From contig JAFRJF010000141.1 in the NCBI GenBank assembly GCA_017432405.1, positions 1 through 14,481 on the forward strand: a stretch of 14,481 nt of DNA, read 5' to 3'. This document shows, piece after piece, positions 7,872 through 14,481 of the stretch. Source of the DNA: Clostridia bacterium (GTDB taxonomy: Bacteria > Bacillota_A > Clostridia > Christensenellales > Aristaeellaceae). The translations under genes were made by a program, and so were the position numbers. The notes beneath the pieces were generated by a model. It ran no database searches. It saw only the letters and a list, made by a program, of their open reading frames with translations, and had not been told where the DNA came from. Positions within the stretch are counted from its first letter, which is position 1, and every line of letters begins with the position of its first letter.

Positions 7872-8408
7872 TTAATCCTGGATGTTGAAGCGCTTGCTCA
7901 CGGTGATATCTACGGTATGGCCCTGGATGCCGATCTTGACCTCGTCGGCCAGGCTGCGCAGGATCGAGCGCTCATAGCCGTCCCATTCCGGCTCCTCATA
8001 GATACCATGGGGCAGATCGTTCAGAATGTCGTTCGAGGGCACGAAATGCTCGGCGTCCGCGGTCATGGCTTCTTCAAACATGTCCCTGAGACTGCCCAGG
8101 AAGGTCTTGGAGGCCTCGTTCTTCCTGGAAGTGGAGGAAGCGATGAGCTCTGCGCGCTTTTCCTTGTCCAGTACGGCCTGGGTGGTCAGGTGCAGGTCAG
8201 CCTGCGGGCCCTCGAATTCGATCCAGAAGGACGCGTCCAGATTGCCGGTGATGCTGCGGGCCAGGCTGAGCAGCTCCTCGGTGAGCACCTGGAGCTGTAT
8301 GCCGTCCAATTCAGCCATTCCCTTGTAGGCGGCGACCTTCTTCGCCTGATCGGCAGCGCGCTGGAAGCCTTTGCCGGAATTGTCGATGCTGATGATATCG
8401 GACCTCAT
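7872..8408 (-). CDS. Degenerate HATPase-like protein, probable partner of the STAS protein
   Basis: A 178-residue soluble protein with no signal peptide or membrane helix. Residues 43-55 (TEELLSLARSITG) sit where the N-box helix of RsbW-type anti-sigma kinases would be, followed by a strand (SFWIEFEG) and ending with a beta-hairpin (VKIGIQGHTVDITVSK) like the end of that fold. The usual N-box asparagine and the DxGxG ATP-lid motif are not visible, so ATP binding or kinase activity is doubtful. Similar proteins beside STAS genes in Clostridia are often called ATP-binding proteins; this is from memory and not a search. AGGAGG (8418-8423) is nine bases upstream of the ATG. It is transcribed from the consensus promoter at 8461-8489 and is first in a two-gene operon with the STAS protein. 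Confidence 0.75.
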   Translation of the reverse strand: MRSDIISIDNSGKGFQRAADQAKKVAAYKGMAELDGIQLQVLTEELLSLARSITGNLDASFWIEFEGPQADLHLTTQAVLDKEKRAELIASSTSRKNEASKTFLGSLRDMFEEAMTADAEHFVPSNDILNDLPHGIYEEPEWDGYERSILRSLADEVKIGIQGHTVDITVSKRFNIQD

Positions 8409-8460
8409 GGGTTTTCTCCTCCTCTTTTGCCACGAACCTGGGCGTTTTGATTATATTCAT

Positions 8461-8489
8461 ATTATATCGGGCAGAAACGGCGTTGTCAA
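8461..8489 (-). promoter_or_regulatory. Perfect-consensus SigA promoter for the STAS operon
   Basis: Read on the minus strand: TTGACA (8484-8489), exactly 17 bases, then TATAAT (8461-8466), with both hexamers matching consensus. It starts 15 bases after the stop of the upstream peptidoglycan-binding gene, with no terminator between, so that gene may also read through into the operon. Confidence 0.93.
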
Positions 8490-8503
8490 GGTCGTTTGCG
8501 GGA

Positions 8504-10750
8504 TTACGGCACGTATACGCGGTTTATTTCGACGACCTTTCCGTCCTCCACGCGAATGGTGGTGTTGTACTGGTTGAAGTAATCGTTCTCGGAGCCTGTG
8601 ATCGCGGCGACGATTCCGTCGTAACCCACCTTGACGGGGTCCGCGTCGATGTTCCAGGAATCGTTGAATACGGCGTTATCGCCCAGCACCAGGGTGGTCA
8701 CGCCCAGCTCGGTGAAGGTCGCCATGTCGCTCTCCAGCCACACGCGGTAGCCGTTCGTGTCCTCGTCGATGGGGCCGAGCACCACGCCGTCTTCGCCGTC
8801 AAGGCCGCCGTTGACCAGTACGTTGCTGTCGCTGCGCTCGACGCTGGTCACCGGGATTTCCTCGCCGGATACCACCAGGGTGTCGCCCGCCGTCAGGGTG
8901 TTCACGTCCACGATGTCATAGACGTCCATCGAGAAGATGTGCACCGCGTTCATGTAGGTGCCGGTCGCGCCGCTGAGTATGTCGCCACGGTCAAAGGCGA
9001 CGGGATACTGGCCGTCCGCCAGCGCGTTGACGTCCACTTCCACGGCCTGGGGGGCCACGGTCTTGGCCGAGGGCTCGGTGCTGTTGTCAAACTCGACGGC
9101 GTTGCTCAGCCAGATATCGCCGGTCTTTTCGTCCACGGCGAGGCCCGCGAAATTCAGGTTGCCCTCGCCCCAGCTGGCATCGACGCTGAAGGTGCCGGAG
9201 ACGCTGTTGCCGCTGTTCTTCTTCATGGTGTAGCCGTCCAGCTGCATCACCAGGTTGTCCGCCTTGAAGTCGGGGGTGTCGCCGAAGGTCAGCAGCAGCG
9301 CCGTAAAGTTGGCGTCCGTGTTGCCCATGTTGGTCAGGGACCAGCTGTAGGTCTGTATGCCGGTGTCGTCCGCATCGCTCGAGGGGGTGACGGTCAGGGC
9401 CAGGTTCACGGCGCTGGCGGTGTCGCCCTCGCCCTTCCACTTGTCGGCGGAGACGGTCTGCAGCCATTCGTTGAACACCGCGTCCACGTCGGCGGGGCGA
9501 ACCTTTCCGTCCTCGACCACCAGTTCGTGGTCGGCGGCGAAGGCGGCCAGCGCGGCGTCCAGCTTCTTTCCATAGATGCCGTCCACGCCGCCGGCGTTGT
9601 AGCCCAGCGCGTTCAACAGCTGCTGCATGGCGCGGATATCGTCGCCCCGGCGGCCGCGCTCGAAGGTGGTGCCGGCCTCGATGACCTCGGTCTGCTCAAA
9701 GCCGCAGCCCTGGCAGACGCGCCTGCGCTCGCCGGCCTCGGTGCGGGTCATCTCCTTCACGATCTCCCAGGGGCCGAAGTCGTGCTCCAGGTCCTTCAGG
9801 GTCTGGGGCCAGCCGATGCCGTCCGGGTTCAGGTTGCGGTCCTTCTGGTACTGGATCAGGGCCTTTTCAGATCCGCCGCCGAAGATGCCGTCGGCGCCAT
9901 TTGCGTTCAGGTAGCCCTGCTCCACCAGCAGCTGCTGCATCCTGCGCACCGCGTCGCCCCGGTCGCCGCGCCGCAGCGTGCCCTCGGGATCGAAGGACTC
10001 CTCGCCGCCGTCGTGGCCGCAGACCTTGCAGATCTTCGCCCGGGTGCCCGCGGAATGGTCGGTGGTCTCCACGATGACCTCCCACTCGTAATCGTGGGGC
10101 AGCTTGTCCAGCGTCTGGGTATCCACCTTGCCGCACACCTTGCATTTGCGCTCCCGCTCGCCCTTCTCGGTGCAGGTGGGCTCCTTGGTCATGCGCCAGG
10201 CGCCCCAGGTGTGCTCGGCATAGAACTGCTCCGTCTCCCGCTCGCCGCAGACCTTGCAGGTGCGGGTGCGGGAGCCCTTGTTGACACAGGTGGCTTCCTT
10301 GGTGATCTTCCACTTGTTCCAGCTGTGGCCCGTGGCCTTGATGGTCTCCGTCTGCTTCTTGCCGCAGATCTTGCAGGTGCGCTCACGCTTGCCCTTCTCG
10401 GTGCAGGTAGCCTCCTTGGTGACATTCCACTTGCCCCATTCGTGTTTGCAGTATTCCGGGGGCATCTTCTTGCTCAGATACTTCATCTGGATGAAGCCCA
10501 GCATCTGGCCGCCGTGCTTGGTGTCCTCCACCAGGATCTGGGCCCACTTGCCGTTGGGGGAGATGTCGTCAACGAACACAGACCGGCCGCCCTTGTACTT
10601 TCGGATGACCTTGGAGTTCGTGTTGTCTTCCTTGTAAACATTGACCGAGCTCCTGTTGACGTACATCGTGCCTTGATAAGCCGCCAGCGCGCCATAGGCG
10701 AGCGAGACCATCAGCATCAATGCCAGGATTGTGACGATGAGTTTCTTCAT
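8504..10750 (-). CDS. Secreted modular protein: SH3-like domain, five cysteine (zinc-ribbon-like) repeats, two peptidoglycan-binding domains, beta-rich tail
   Basis: A 748-residue exported protein, probably bound to the cell wall. Signal peptide 1-23. Residues 27-93 look like a bacterial SH3 domain. Repeats of about 38 residues start at 101, 142, 180, 219 and 323 with the pattern H-x-W...W...K-E-A-T-C...G-x-R-x-R-x-C-K-x-C-G, a zinc-ribbon-like CxxC unit. The last two lack the middle cysteine. PG_binding_1 domains lie at 256-318 (GDRGDAVRRMQQLL, ADGIFG) and 361-420 (GRRGDDIRAMQQLL, VDGIYG). Residues 430-748 are acidic and strand-rich and match no family that was recognised. No catalytic domain was seen. 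AAAGGAG (10760-10766), nine bases upstream, and the signal peptide fix the ATG at 10750; an in-frame ATG at 10783 lies within the -10 box and is rejected. Probable role: wall-anchored structural or binding protein. Confidence 0.9.
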   Translation of the reverse strand: MKKLIVTILALMLMVSLAYGALAAYQGTMYVNRSSVNVYKEDNTNSKVIRKYKGGRSVFVDDISPNGKWAQILVEDTKHGGQMLGFIQMKYLSKKMPPEYCKHEWGKWNVTKEATCTEKGKRERTCKICGKKQTETIKATGHSWNKWKITKEATCVNKGSRTRTCKVCGERETEQFYAEHTWGAWRMTKEPTCTEKGERERKCKVCGKVDTQTLDKLPHDYEWEVIVETTDHSAGTRAKICKVCGHDGGEESFDPEGTLRRGDRGDAVRRMQQLLVEQGYLNANGADGIFGGGSEKALIQYQKDRNLNPDGIGWPQTLKDLEHDFGPWEIVKEMTRTEAGERRRVCQGCGFEQTEVIEAGTTFERGRRGDDIRAMQQLLNALGYNAGGVDGIYGKKLDAALAAFAADHELVVEDGKVRPADVDAVFNEWLQTVSADKWKGEGDTASAVNLALTVTPSSDADDTGIQTYSWSLTNMGNTDANFTALLLTFGDTPDFKADNLVMQLDGYTMKKNSGNSVSGTFSVDASWGEGNLNFAGLAVDEKTGDIWLSNAVEFDNSTEPSAKTVAPQAVEVDVNALADGQYPVAFDRGDILSGATGTYMNAVHIFSMDVYDIVDVNTLTAGDTLVVSGEEIPVTSVERSDSNVLVNGGLDGEDGVVLGPIDEDTNGYRVWLESDMATFTELGVTTLVLGDNAVFNDSWNIDADPVKVGYDGIVAAITGSENDYFNQYNTTIRVEDGKVVEINRVYVP
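8828..9460 (-). other. Unassigned beta-rich region of the modular wall protein (about residues 431-641)
   Basis: This part of the coding sequence is rich in D, N, T, G and V and contains a segment of the type seen in Ig-like sandwich domains (YSWSLTNMGNTDANFTALLL, then FAGLAVDEKTGDIWLSNAVEF). It follows the second peptidoglycan-binding domain and could be the displayed functional part. No family could be assigned. Confidence 0.4.
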
Positions 10751-10782
10751 ACTTAACAGCTCCTTTCTATTTTCTTGTATCA

Positions 10783-10811
10783 ATTATATTGCATAAATGA
10801 CACAATTGGAA
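10783..10811 (-). promoter_or_regulatory. Probable promoter of the modular wall-protein gene
   Basis: On the minus strand there is a perfect TATAAT (10783-10788) and, 17 bases upstream, TTCCAA (10806-10811), a weak -35 (three of six). The start of transcription would be near 10776, giving a leader of about 26 bases that carries the ribosome site. The weak -35 may mean that an activator is used. Confidence 0.6.
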
Positions 10812-10834
10812 GGGTAAAATATGAAAAAATTGTG
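10801..10834. repeat. Inverted repeat next to the wall-protein promoter
   Basis: CACAATT (10801-10807) and AATTGTG (10828-10834) are perfect inverted arms with 20 bases between them. One arm overlaps the -35 position of the minus-strand promoter, so a regulator site is possible; chance cannot be excluded for 7-base AT-rich arms. Confidence 0.3.
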
Positions 10835-11052
10835 CCATTATCCATCCGGATCAAACGCGCAGCGGCGGGTCATACCGGATCTCTCCATATGGCTTTGGTG
10901 TGAACCTCTCGCGATCGGCAGGAAAGGGGCGGTGAACGACGCGGCGGGGTGCGCGGCAACGCGCCGACGGACGAAAGCCGGAAGGCTGACATCGAGGGGG
11001 ATCGTATGTTCCGGTGAAGGCAGTTAAACAATGCCGTGCTACAATAGCAGAC
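10812..11052. other. Gap without a convincing gene; several short GNRA-capped hairpins
   Basis: The full gap between the wall-protein start (10750) and the DUF3592-like stop (11053) is 302 bases. Beyond the promoter it holds, on the plus strand, GGT-GTGA-ACC (10896-10905), GCGCG-GCAA-CGCGC (10951-10964) and AGCC-GGAA-GGCT (10976-10987), each a perfect short stem closed by a GNRA tetraloop, then GGCA...TGCC (11019-11035). A GCAGA-CCTA-TCTGC hairpin at 11047-11060 spans the stop codon of the DUF3592-like gene. No T-rich tail makes any of these a clear terminator. It could be a structured RNA, a long 3' end of the minus-strand operon, or an intergenic element; I match it to no known RNA family. 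Confidence 0.45.
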
Positions 11053-11556
11053 CTATCTGCGACCATTGAAAAACTGTTGCGTATGGCGCAGCGTCCCACC
11101 CCAATCAAACTGCGCGCCGCCTACGAACACCGCAAGGAGCACCGTCAGGGCGGCGCTGGCCAGGATCCAGATCAGCGCTACACGAATGGCGCCGGCTCCC
11201 TTGTGGATGAACACGGGGTCCGCCTCCAGGTGGAAATGCTCGGGCGCGCTCACGTCGTAGAGCACCTCCACGTTCATGCCCACCGGGAATTGCGCCCTGT
11301 CCATCGAATTTTCGTATTCCCCGCGGCAGGATTGTCCCTCGGCGGTGTATTCGACGATCGGGCGCCAGGAGGTCGTCGAGCCTCGCTGCCCGGTCCTGGT
11401 CTCATGGGGAGCGTAGGCGACGATGACGCCGGTGGTCCGGGTGTTTTCCCGTTCCTCCCGGCTCTTCGCGTCCCTGCGCGTTCCGATGCCGGCAAACAGC
11501 AGGAACCAGGCCGCGAAGGAACACACGGCGAAAAAGAAGAGCATTTTACCTGCCAT
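11053..11556 (-). CDS. Small membrane protein, DUF3592-like
   Basis: 167 residues with two membrane helices, about 5-22 and 137-156, enclosing a domain of about 110 residues. That domain has the DUF3592 pattern: a TTGVIVAY strand, WRPIVEYTAEGQ and VGMNVEVLYDVSAPEHFHL (compare the family's PvveY ... G..V.V.Y.p..P layout). The function of the family is unknown. The start is set by AGGAG at 11566-11570 with a nine-base spacer; the frame is open upstream to 11760, but that part is antisense-like and overlaps the preceding gene out of frame. The gene begins 22 bases after the stop of the GGDEF/EAL gene on the same strand with no terminator between, so the two are probably co-transcribed. A functional link to cyclic-di-GMP is possible but unproven. 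Confidence 0.82.
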   Translation of the reverse strand: MAGKMLFFFAVCSFAAWFLLFAGIGTRRDAKSREERENTRTTGVIVAYAPHETRTGQRGSTTSWRPIVEYTAEGQSCRGEYENSMDRAQFPVGMNVEVLYDVSAPEHFHLEADPVFIHKGAGAIRVALIWILASAALTVLLAVFVGGAQFDWGGTLRHTQQFFNGRR

Positions 11557-11578
11557 GGGGGGTATCTCCTCGGCGTCG

Positions 11579-14242
11579 TTATCCGACGGTCGCCAGGTAC
11601 AGGCGGTGGTTGTCCAGCGTGTAGAGCAGGAAGACGCGCAGGTTGAGCTCGAGGGCGTTGCCATCTGACTGGAGGTAGCGGACCATGCCCTCGCTGCCGC
11701 CCAGCGGGTGGGTGTTCGCCTGGCGAAGCAGCTCGCGGAAGGCCTGGCGGCAGGCTTCATCCAGGTGCTCCAGGAAGCGCCCGGTCTCCCCGTCGTGGGC
11801 GGAGAGCCCCAGCATCGCCGCGAACTGTTCGTTGATCTGGAGGATGGAGATCCCGTCGCCCTCCTCCTTGAAGATCGCCGCCGCGCGGATGATGTTGTCC
11901 AGCAGCGTCTCGGAGACGAGGCCCTTCTGGATCATATCCCTGAAGCGCAGCTGTCCCGCGGCGCTTTCGGCCTTCTTCCTGTAGCCCTTGGTCACGTTGC
12001 CGGGGTCGCTGATCAGCGCCTCGAACTGCTTGACGGGCATGGGCCTGTAGAAGTAGTAGCCCTGGGCGTAGTTTTCGCCCATGGAGACCAGGTTGTTCTT
12101 CTGGGCCTCGGTCTCCACGCCCTCCGTCACCACGCTCATGCCGATCATGTGGGCCATCGAGATGATGGATTCCACGATGCTGACGGCCCGCTTGTTGTCG
12201 GTGTCCTTGGACATGAACTGCACGTCGGTCTTCAGCACATCCAGGTTCATGGTGTGCAGCATGCTCAGCGAGCTGGAGCCGCTGCCGAAGTCGTCCATCA
12301 GGATGTGGAAGCCGGCGGCGTGGAGCTTTTCGATGGCCTGCAGAATCGTGGCGTTGTTGTCGGTGAAGGCGCTCTCGGTGATCTCCACGCCGATCAGCTC
12401 GGGGGGAAGGTCGTACCTCTGAACCAATTGAATGAAGGTCTCGGCGATGTCGGTGAAGTAGAAATCCACCCTGGACACGTTGACGGAGACGGGCACGGGC
12501 TTTATGCCCCGGTCGATCAGGCTGCGCTGCCACTTCGCGACGCTGTCCCAGATGTGGCAGTCCACCGTGTAGACGTAGCCGGTCTTTTCCAGTATGGGGA
12601 TAAAGCGCCCGGGGGAGATCAGCTTGCCCTCGTGCAGCCAGCGCACCAGCGCCTCGCCGCCGATGATCTTGCCGGTCTTTTCGAAGACCTGGGGCTGTAT
12701 GTAGAATATGAACTCCCCGTTGGCCAGCCCGTTCTTGACCTCCATCAGCAGCAGCTTGTCCTCCCGCTGGTGCCGGTGCCGCTCCGGGCTGTAAAAGTGA
12801 ATGTGCCGGATATAGTCGCCCTTGATCTCCGACAGGGCGGCCATCGCCCGGTCGTACAGCGTGATGGCGCTCTCCCTGCGGTCGTCCGACAGGTATGCGC
12901 CGAGGGCGGGGGAGAAGCCCTCCGGGTAATCCAGCGACTGGTAGAACTGCTCGATGAACGGCTGGATCTCCCCGGGGGTTTTGCCGCGGATCGGCACGAT
13001 CAGGCAGAAGTTGTCGCCGCCCATGTAGCCGGCGATGCCGCCATATTGCCGCGCCGCCGTGCGCATGACGTCTTCGATGGTTTCGAGGAAATGGTTGCCG
13101 GACTTCCGCCCGAAGATGTCGTTGTAGAGCTTGAAATAATTGATGTCCGACACGATGCAGAGCATGGATTCCTCGAAGAACTCCGCGAGGAAGTGGTCGG
13201 CGATCCTGAAAAAGGTATCCCCGTGGGGCAGATCGATGACGGCCTTGCTCTCGCTTTCGTGCCTGACCCTGTCGCCGGAATCGGTCTTGCCCCGATGGGA
13301 CAGTATCACGCGCTTTTCGCCCTCGGCCTTCTGGTGGACCGTCTTGATCAGCGCGTCAAAGGATTCCGGGATCTGTTCGTGCCATTCGCCCACCACGGAG
13401 GCCAGCAGGTTGTGCTCGCGGAAGAGGCTGCGGATGCTGCGCATGCTGTTCTCGAAGGCGCTGCGGTCCTGGCCGCTTTCGATGATGATGAATTCCCCGG
13501 TGGCGACGCGGAAGACGTGCTCGCTGTCGAACAGGTTGGTCAGCACCTCGCCGGCGCGCATCAGGGTCTGCTCCTTCTCCAGGTAGGGCAGCTTGCCCGT
13601 GGCGTCGTCCCAGCCGATCACGTCCACGGCGATCACGTTGACGGATTTCGAGCGGTCGATCTGCTCCAGGTGCTCGTGCAGGGAGACCCGGTTGCCCACG
13701 CCGGTCAGCGTGTCGATATAGCCCAGGCGCTTCAGCTTGCCCACCAGGTTCCGGCTGTAGATCATCGACGAGAGGATGTAGCGGATGCCGGGCATGACGA
13801 GCTTCGCGTCCGCCATGACCGTCGCGTCGGGGTCCTCCAGTATGCAAAAGCCGAAGTTTTTCCCGTGATAGGCCAGCAGCGTCACCAGCGCGGAGTGGAT
13901 GTCCTGCTCGATGAACATGCGGTAGACGTCCGGGTCCCGCTCCTGAAGGTCCTCGGGGGCGCGCACCACGATGGTCTCGTGGTTGACCAGGCGATCGTGC
14001 CAGCTGTCGAATTTCGCGATGGCCACGTGCTGGAGCATGATCCGCTCGTGCACCGCGTCGGGGCTGCACCACTCGTAGGTGTTGTCGCAAAAGCCCTCCT
14101 CGTTTTCCTCAAAGATGCTGATGCGGCTGCAGCCGAGCTCCTCTCCCATGCAGGCGAGGAGACCGTCGATATTGTCGTCGTCCTCGGTGTGGGCGAAGGC
14201 TTTTTCGATCGCTCTGTTCAGGGCTTGCATATGGTCCGACAT
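11579..14242 (-). CDS. Cytosolic GAF - double degenerate GGDEF - EAL - PAS-like protein (predicted cyclic-di-GMP phosphodiesterase)
   Basis: 887 residues, no membrane helix. A GAF-like sensor covers about 15-165. A first GGDEF-like domain (172-255) has DTLTGVGNR but ATGEF (247-251) at the active loop. A second (about 345-475) has MGGDNF (407-412), close to consensus but with N for the catalytic-loop E. The EAL domain (495-742) keeps E530, N588, E620, D650/D651, K671, E707 and Q727, so hydrolysis of cyclic-di-GMP is the likely activity. A tail (765-887) looks PAS-like (DGISILQINEQFAAMLGLS). The frame is open to 14332, but the predicted transcript starts near 14334, so the start is inside. ATG 14242 directly follows GAAAGGA; ATG 14230 sits 12 bases from the same site and is a real alternative. 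First gene of an operon with the DUF3592-like gene. Confidence 0.9.
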   Translation of the reverse strand: MSDHMQALNRAIEKAFAHTEDDDNIDGLLACMGEELGCSRISIFEENEEGFCDNTYEWCSPDAVHERIMLQHVAIAKFDSWHDRLVNHETIVVRAPEDLQERDPDVYRMFIEQDIHSALVTLLAYHGKNFGFCILEDPDATVMADAKLVMPGIRYILSSMIYSRNLVGKLKRLGYIDTLTGVGNRVSLHEHLEQIDRSKSVNVIAVDVIGWDDATGKLPYLEKEQTLMRAGEVLTNLFDSEHVFRVATGEFIIIESGQDRSAFENSMRSIRSLFREHNLLASVVGEWHEQIPESFDALIKTVHQKAEGEKRVILSHRGKTDSGDRVRHESESKAVIDLPHGDTFFRIADHFLAEFFEESMLCIVSDINYFKLYNDIFGRKSGNHFLETIEDVMRTAARQYGGIAGYMGGDNFCLIVPIRGKTPGEIQPFIEQFYQSLDYPEGFSPALGAYLSDDRRESAITLYDRAMAALSEIKGDYIRHIHFYSPERHRHQREDKLLLMEVKNGLANGEFIFYIQPQVFEKTGKIIGGEALVRWLHEGKLISPGRFIPILEKTGYVYTVDCHIWDSVAKWQRSLIDRGIKPVPVSVNVSRVDFYFTDIAETFIQLVQRYDLPPELIGVEITESAFTDNNATILQAIEKLHAAGFHILMDDFGSGSSSLSMLHTMNLDVLKTDVQFMSKDTDNKRAVSIVESIISMAHMIGMSVVTEGVETEAQKNNLVSMGENYAQGYYFYRPMPVKQFEALISDPGNVTKGYRKKAESAAGQLRFRDMIQKGLVSETLLDNIIRAAAIFKEEGDGISILQINEQFAAMLGLSAHDGETGRFLEHLDEACRQAFRELLRQANTHPLGGSEGMVRYLQSDGNALELNLRVFLLYTLDNHRLYLATVG

Positions 14243-14340
14243 TCCTTTCACTTCTCTCGCGTAGCTATCGAACGTTTGGTATTTATTGCAGCAACTGTGT
14301 GGTGGCGTGCAAATCAGAATTTCCATACCCAACCAGATAC

Positions 14341-14369
14341 ATTATATCAAATAACCGCCCCATCTTCAA
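14341..14369 (-). promoter_or_regulatory. SigA-type promoter of the GAF-GGDEF-EAL operon
   Basis: On the minus strand, TTGAAG (14364-14369), exactly 17 bases, then a perfect TATAAT (14341-14346). Transcription would begin near 14334, leaving a leader of about 90 bases and excluding the farthest in-frame ATG as a start. Confidence 0.75.
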
Positions 14370-14416
14370 TGAAATTGAGAAGGATGGAATGATAAATTAT
14401 GATGGTGGTACGGGGC

Positions 14417-14462
14417 AAAAAACGCCCCCGGTGCTTCTGCTGCGAAGCGCCGGGGTGGGCGT
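14417..14462 (-). terminator. Intrinsic terminator of a minus-strand gene beyond the right edge
   Basis: ACGCCC (14422-14427) pairs with GGGCGT (14457-14462), then CCGGTGCTTC with GAAGCGCCGG around a TGCTGC loop. On the minus strand the hairpin is followed by a run of six T (14417-14422 read in reverse). On the plus strand the following tail is poorer. It insulates the promoter at 14341-14369 from upstream transcription. Confidence 0.85.
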
Positions 14463-14481
14463 TGTGCGTTGATTTTTACAC

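Noticed and set aside
8447..10756. 769-codon plus-strand frame opposite the modular wall protein
   Set aside because: The repeated V, G, A, H, L composition and lack of domain patterns mark it as an antisense shadow; the minus strand has a signal peptide, repeats and a ribosome site.
10930..10995. Possible cyclic-di-GMP-I riboswitch
   Set aside because: One short stretch (GGACGAAAGCC) recalls the core, but the GCAAACC segment, the second helix and the tetraloop receptor arrangement were not found, and no gene follows in the right direction on the plus strand.
10821..11027. 68-codon plus-strand frame beginning MKKL with GGAAGGG six bases upstream
   Set aside because: The start context is acceptable, but the product has no hydrophobic core after MKKL and no recognisable pattern, and no promoter was found; kept only as part of the geneless gap.
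14243..14332. 30-codon N-terminal extension of the GAF-GGDEF-EAL protein
   Set aside because: The ATG at 14332 lies at the predicted transcription start and has no room for a ribosome site.
11708..14392. 894-codon plus-strand frame opposite the GAF-GGDEF-EAL gene
   Set aside because: Antisense shadow; the minus strand carries complete EAL motifs.
1..14481. CRISPR arrays, tRNA or rRNA genes, insertion sequences, phage genes
   Set aside because: No spaced direct repeats, no cloverleaf or rRNA-like sequence, no transposase, integrase or terminal repeats were found on reading both strands.

Overview
The window looks like a chromosomal segment from a GC-rich (about 60% by eye), Gram-positive-type anaerobe of the Bacillota, most likely class Clostridia. 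The grounds are strong AAGGAGG-type ribosome binding sites at short fixed spacing, SigA-type TTGACA/TATAAT promoters in AT-rich islands, Lys-rich secretion signals that begin MKKL, and a mix of purine salvage, cyclic-di-GMP signalling and peptidoglycan-associated proteins common in gut and rumen Clostridia. The exact taxon cannot be read from the sequence. No rRNA, tRNA, CRISPR array, insertion sequence or phage gene was seen.

Left block, plus strand (2-5427): a 5'-truncated membrane receptor with extracellular solute-binding domains, one membrane helix, a dead GGDEF domain and an intact EAL phosphodiesterase domain. It is followed with almost no gap by an AzgA/PbuG-type purine permease and then by adenine deaminase. 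The three genes look like one operon that joins cyclic-di-GMP breakdown with adenine uptake and deamination. A nested bidirectional hairpin terminator (5459-5500) closes it.

Middle block (5540-10750): a secreted protein of unknown function (minus) diverges from a secreted L,D-transpeptidase (plus, own promoter). The transpeptidase converges on a minus-strand pair, a degenerate histidine-kinase-type ATPase fold protein plus a STAS anti-sigma antagonist, read from a perfect-consensus promoter. A second bidirectional terminator (7498-7541) separates them. Upstream of that pair lies a large secreted protein made of an SH3-like domain, five zinc-ribbon-like cysteine repeats, two peptidoglycan-binding domains and a long beta-rich tail of unknown function. 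A 302-base gap (10751-11052) then holds its promoter and several small GNRA-capped hairpins, with no convincing gene.

Right block, minus strand (11053-14242): a cytosolic protein with GAF, two degenerate GGDEF domains, an intact EAL domain and a PAS-like tail, co-transcribed with a small DUF3592-like membrane protein. Its promoter sits at 14341-14369. A terminator at 14417-14462 ends transcription of a minus-strand gene beyond the right edge.

Taken together, both GGDEF/EAL proteins are predicted to be cyclic-di-GMP phosphodiesterases rather than cyclases, one facing outside stimuli and one sensing in the cytosol. Between them lie envelope-remodelling proteins and a partner-switch-like pair. 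That these act together is inference from proximity only.
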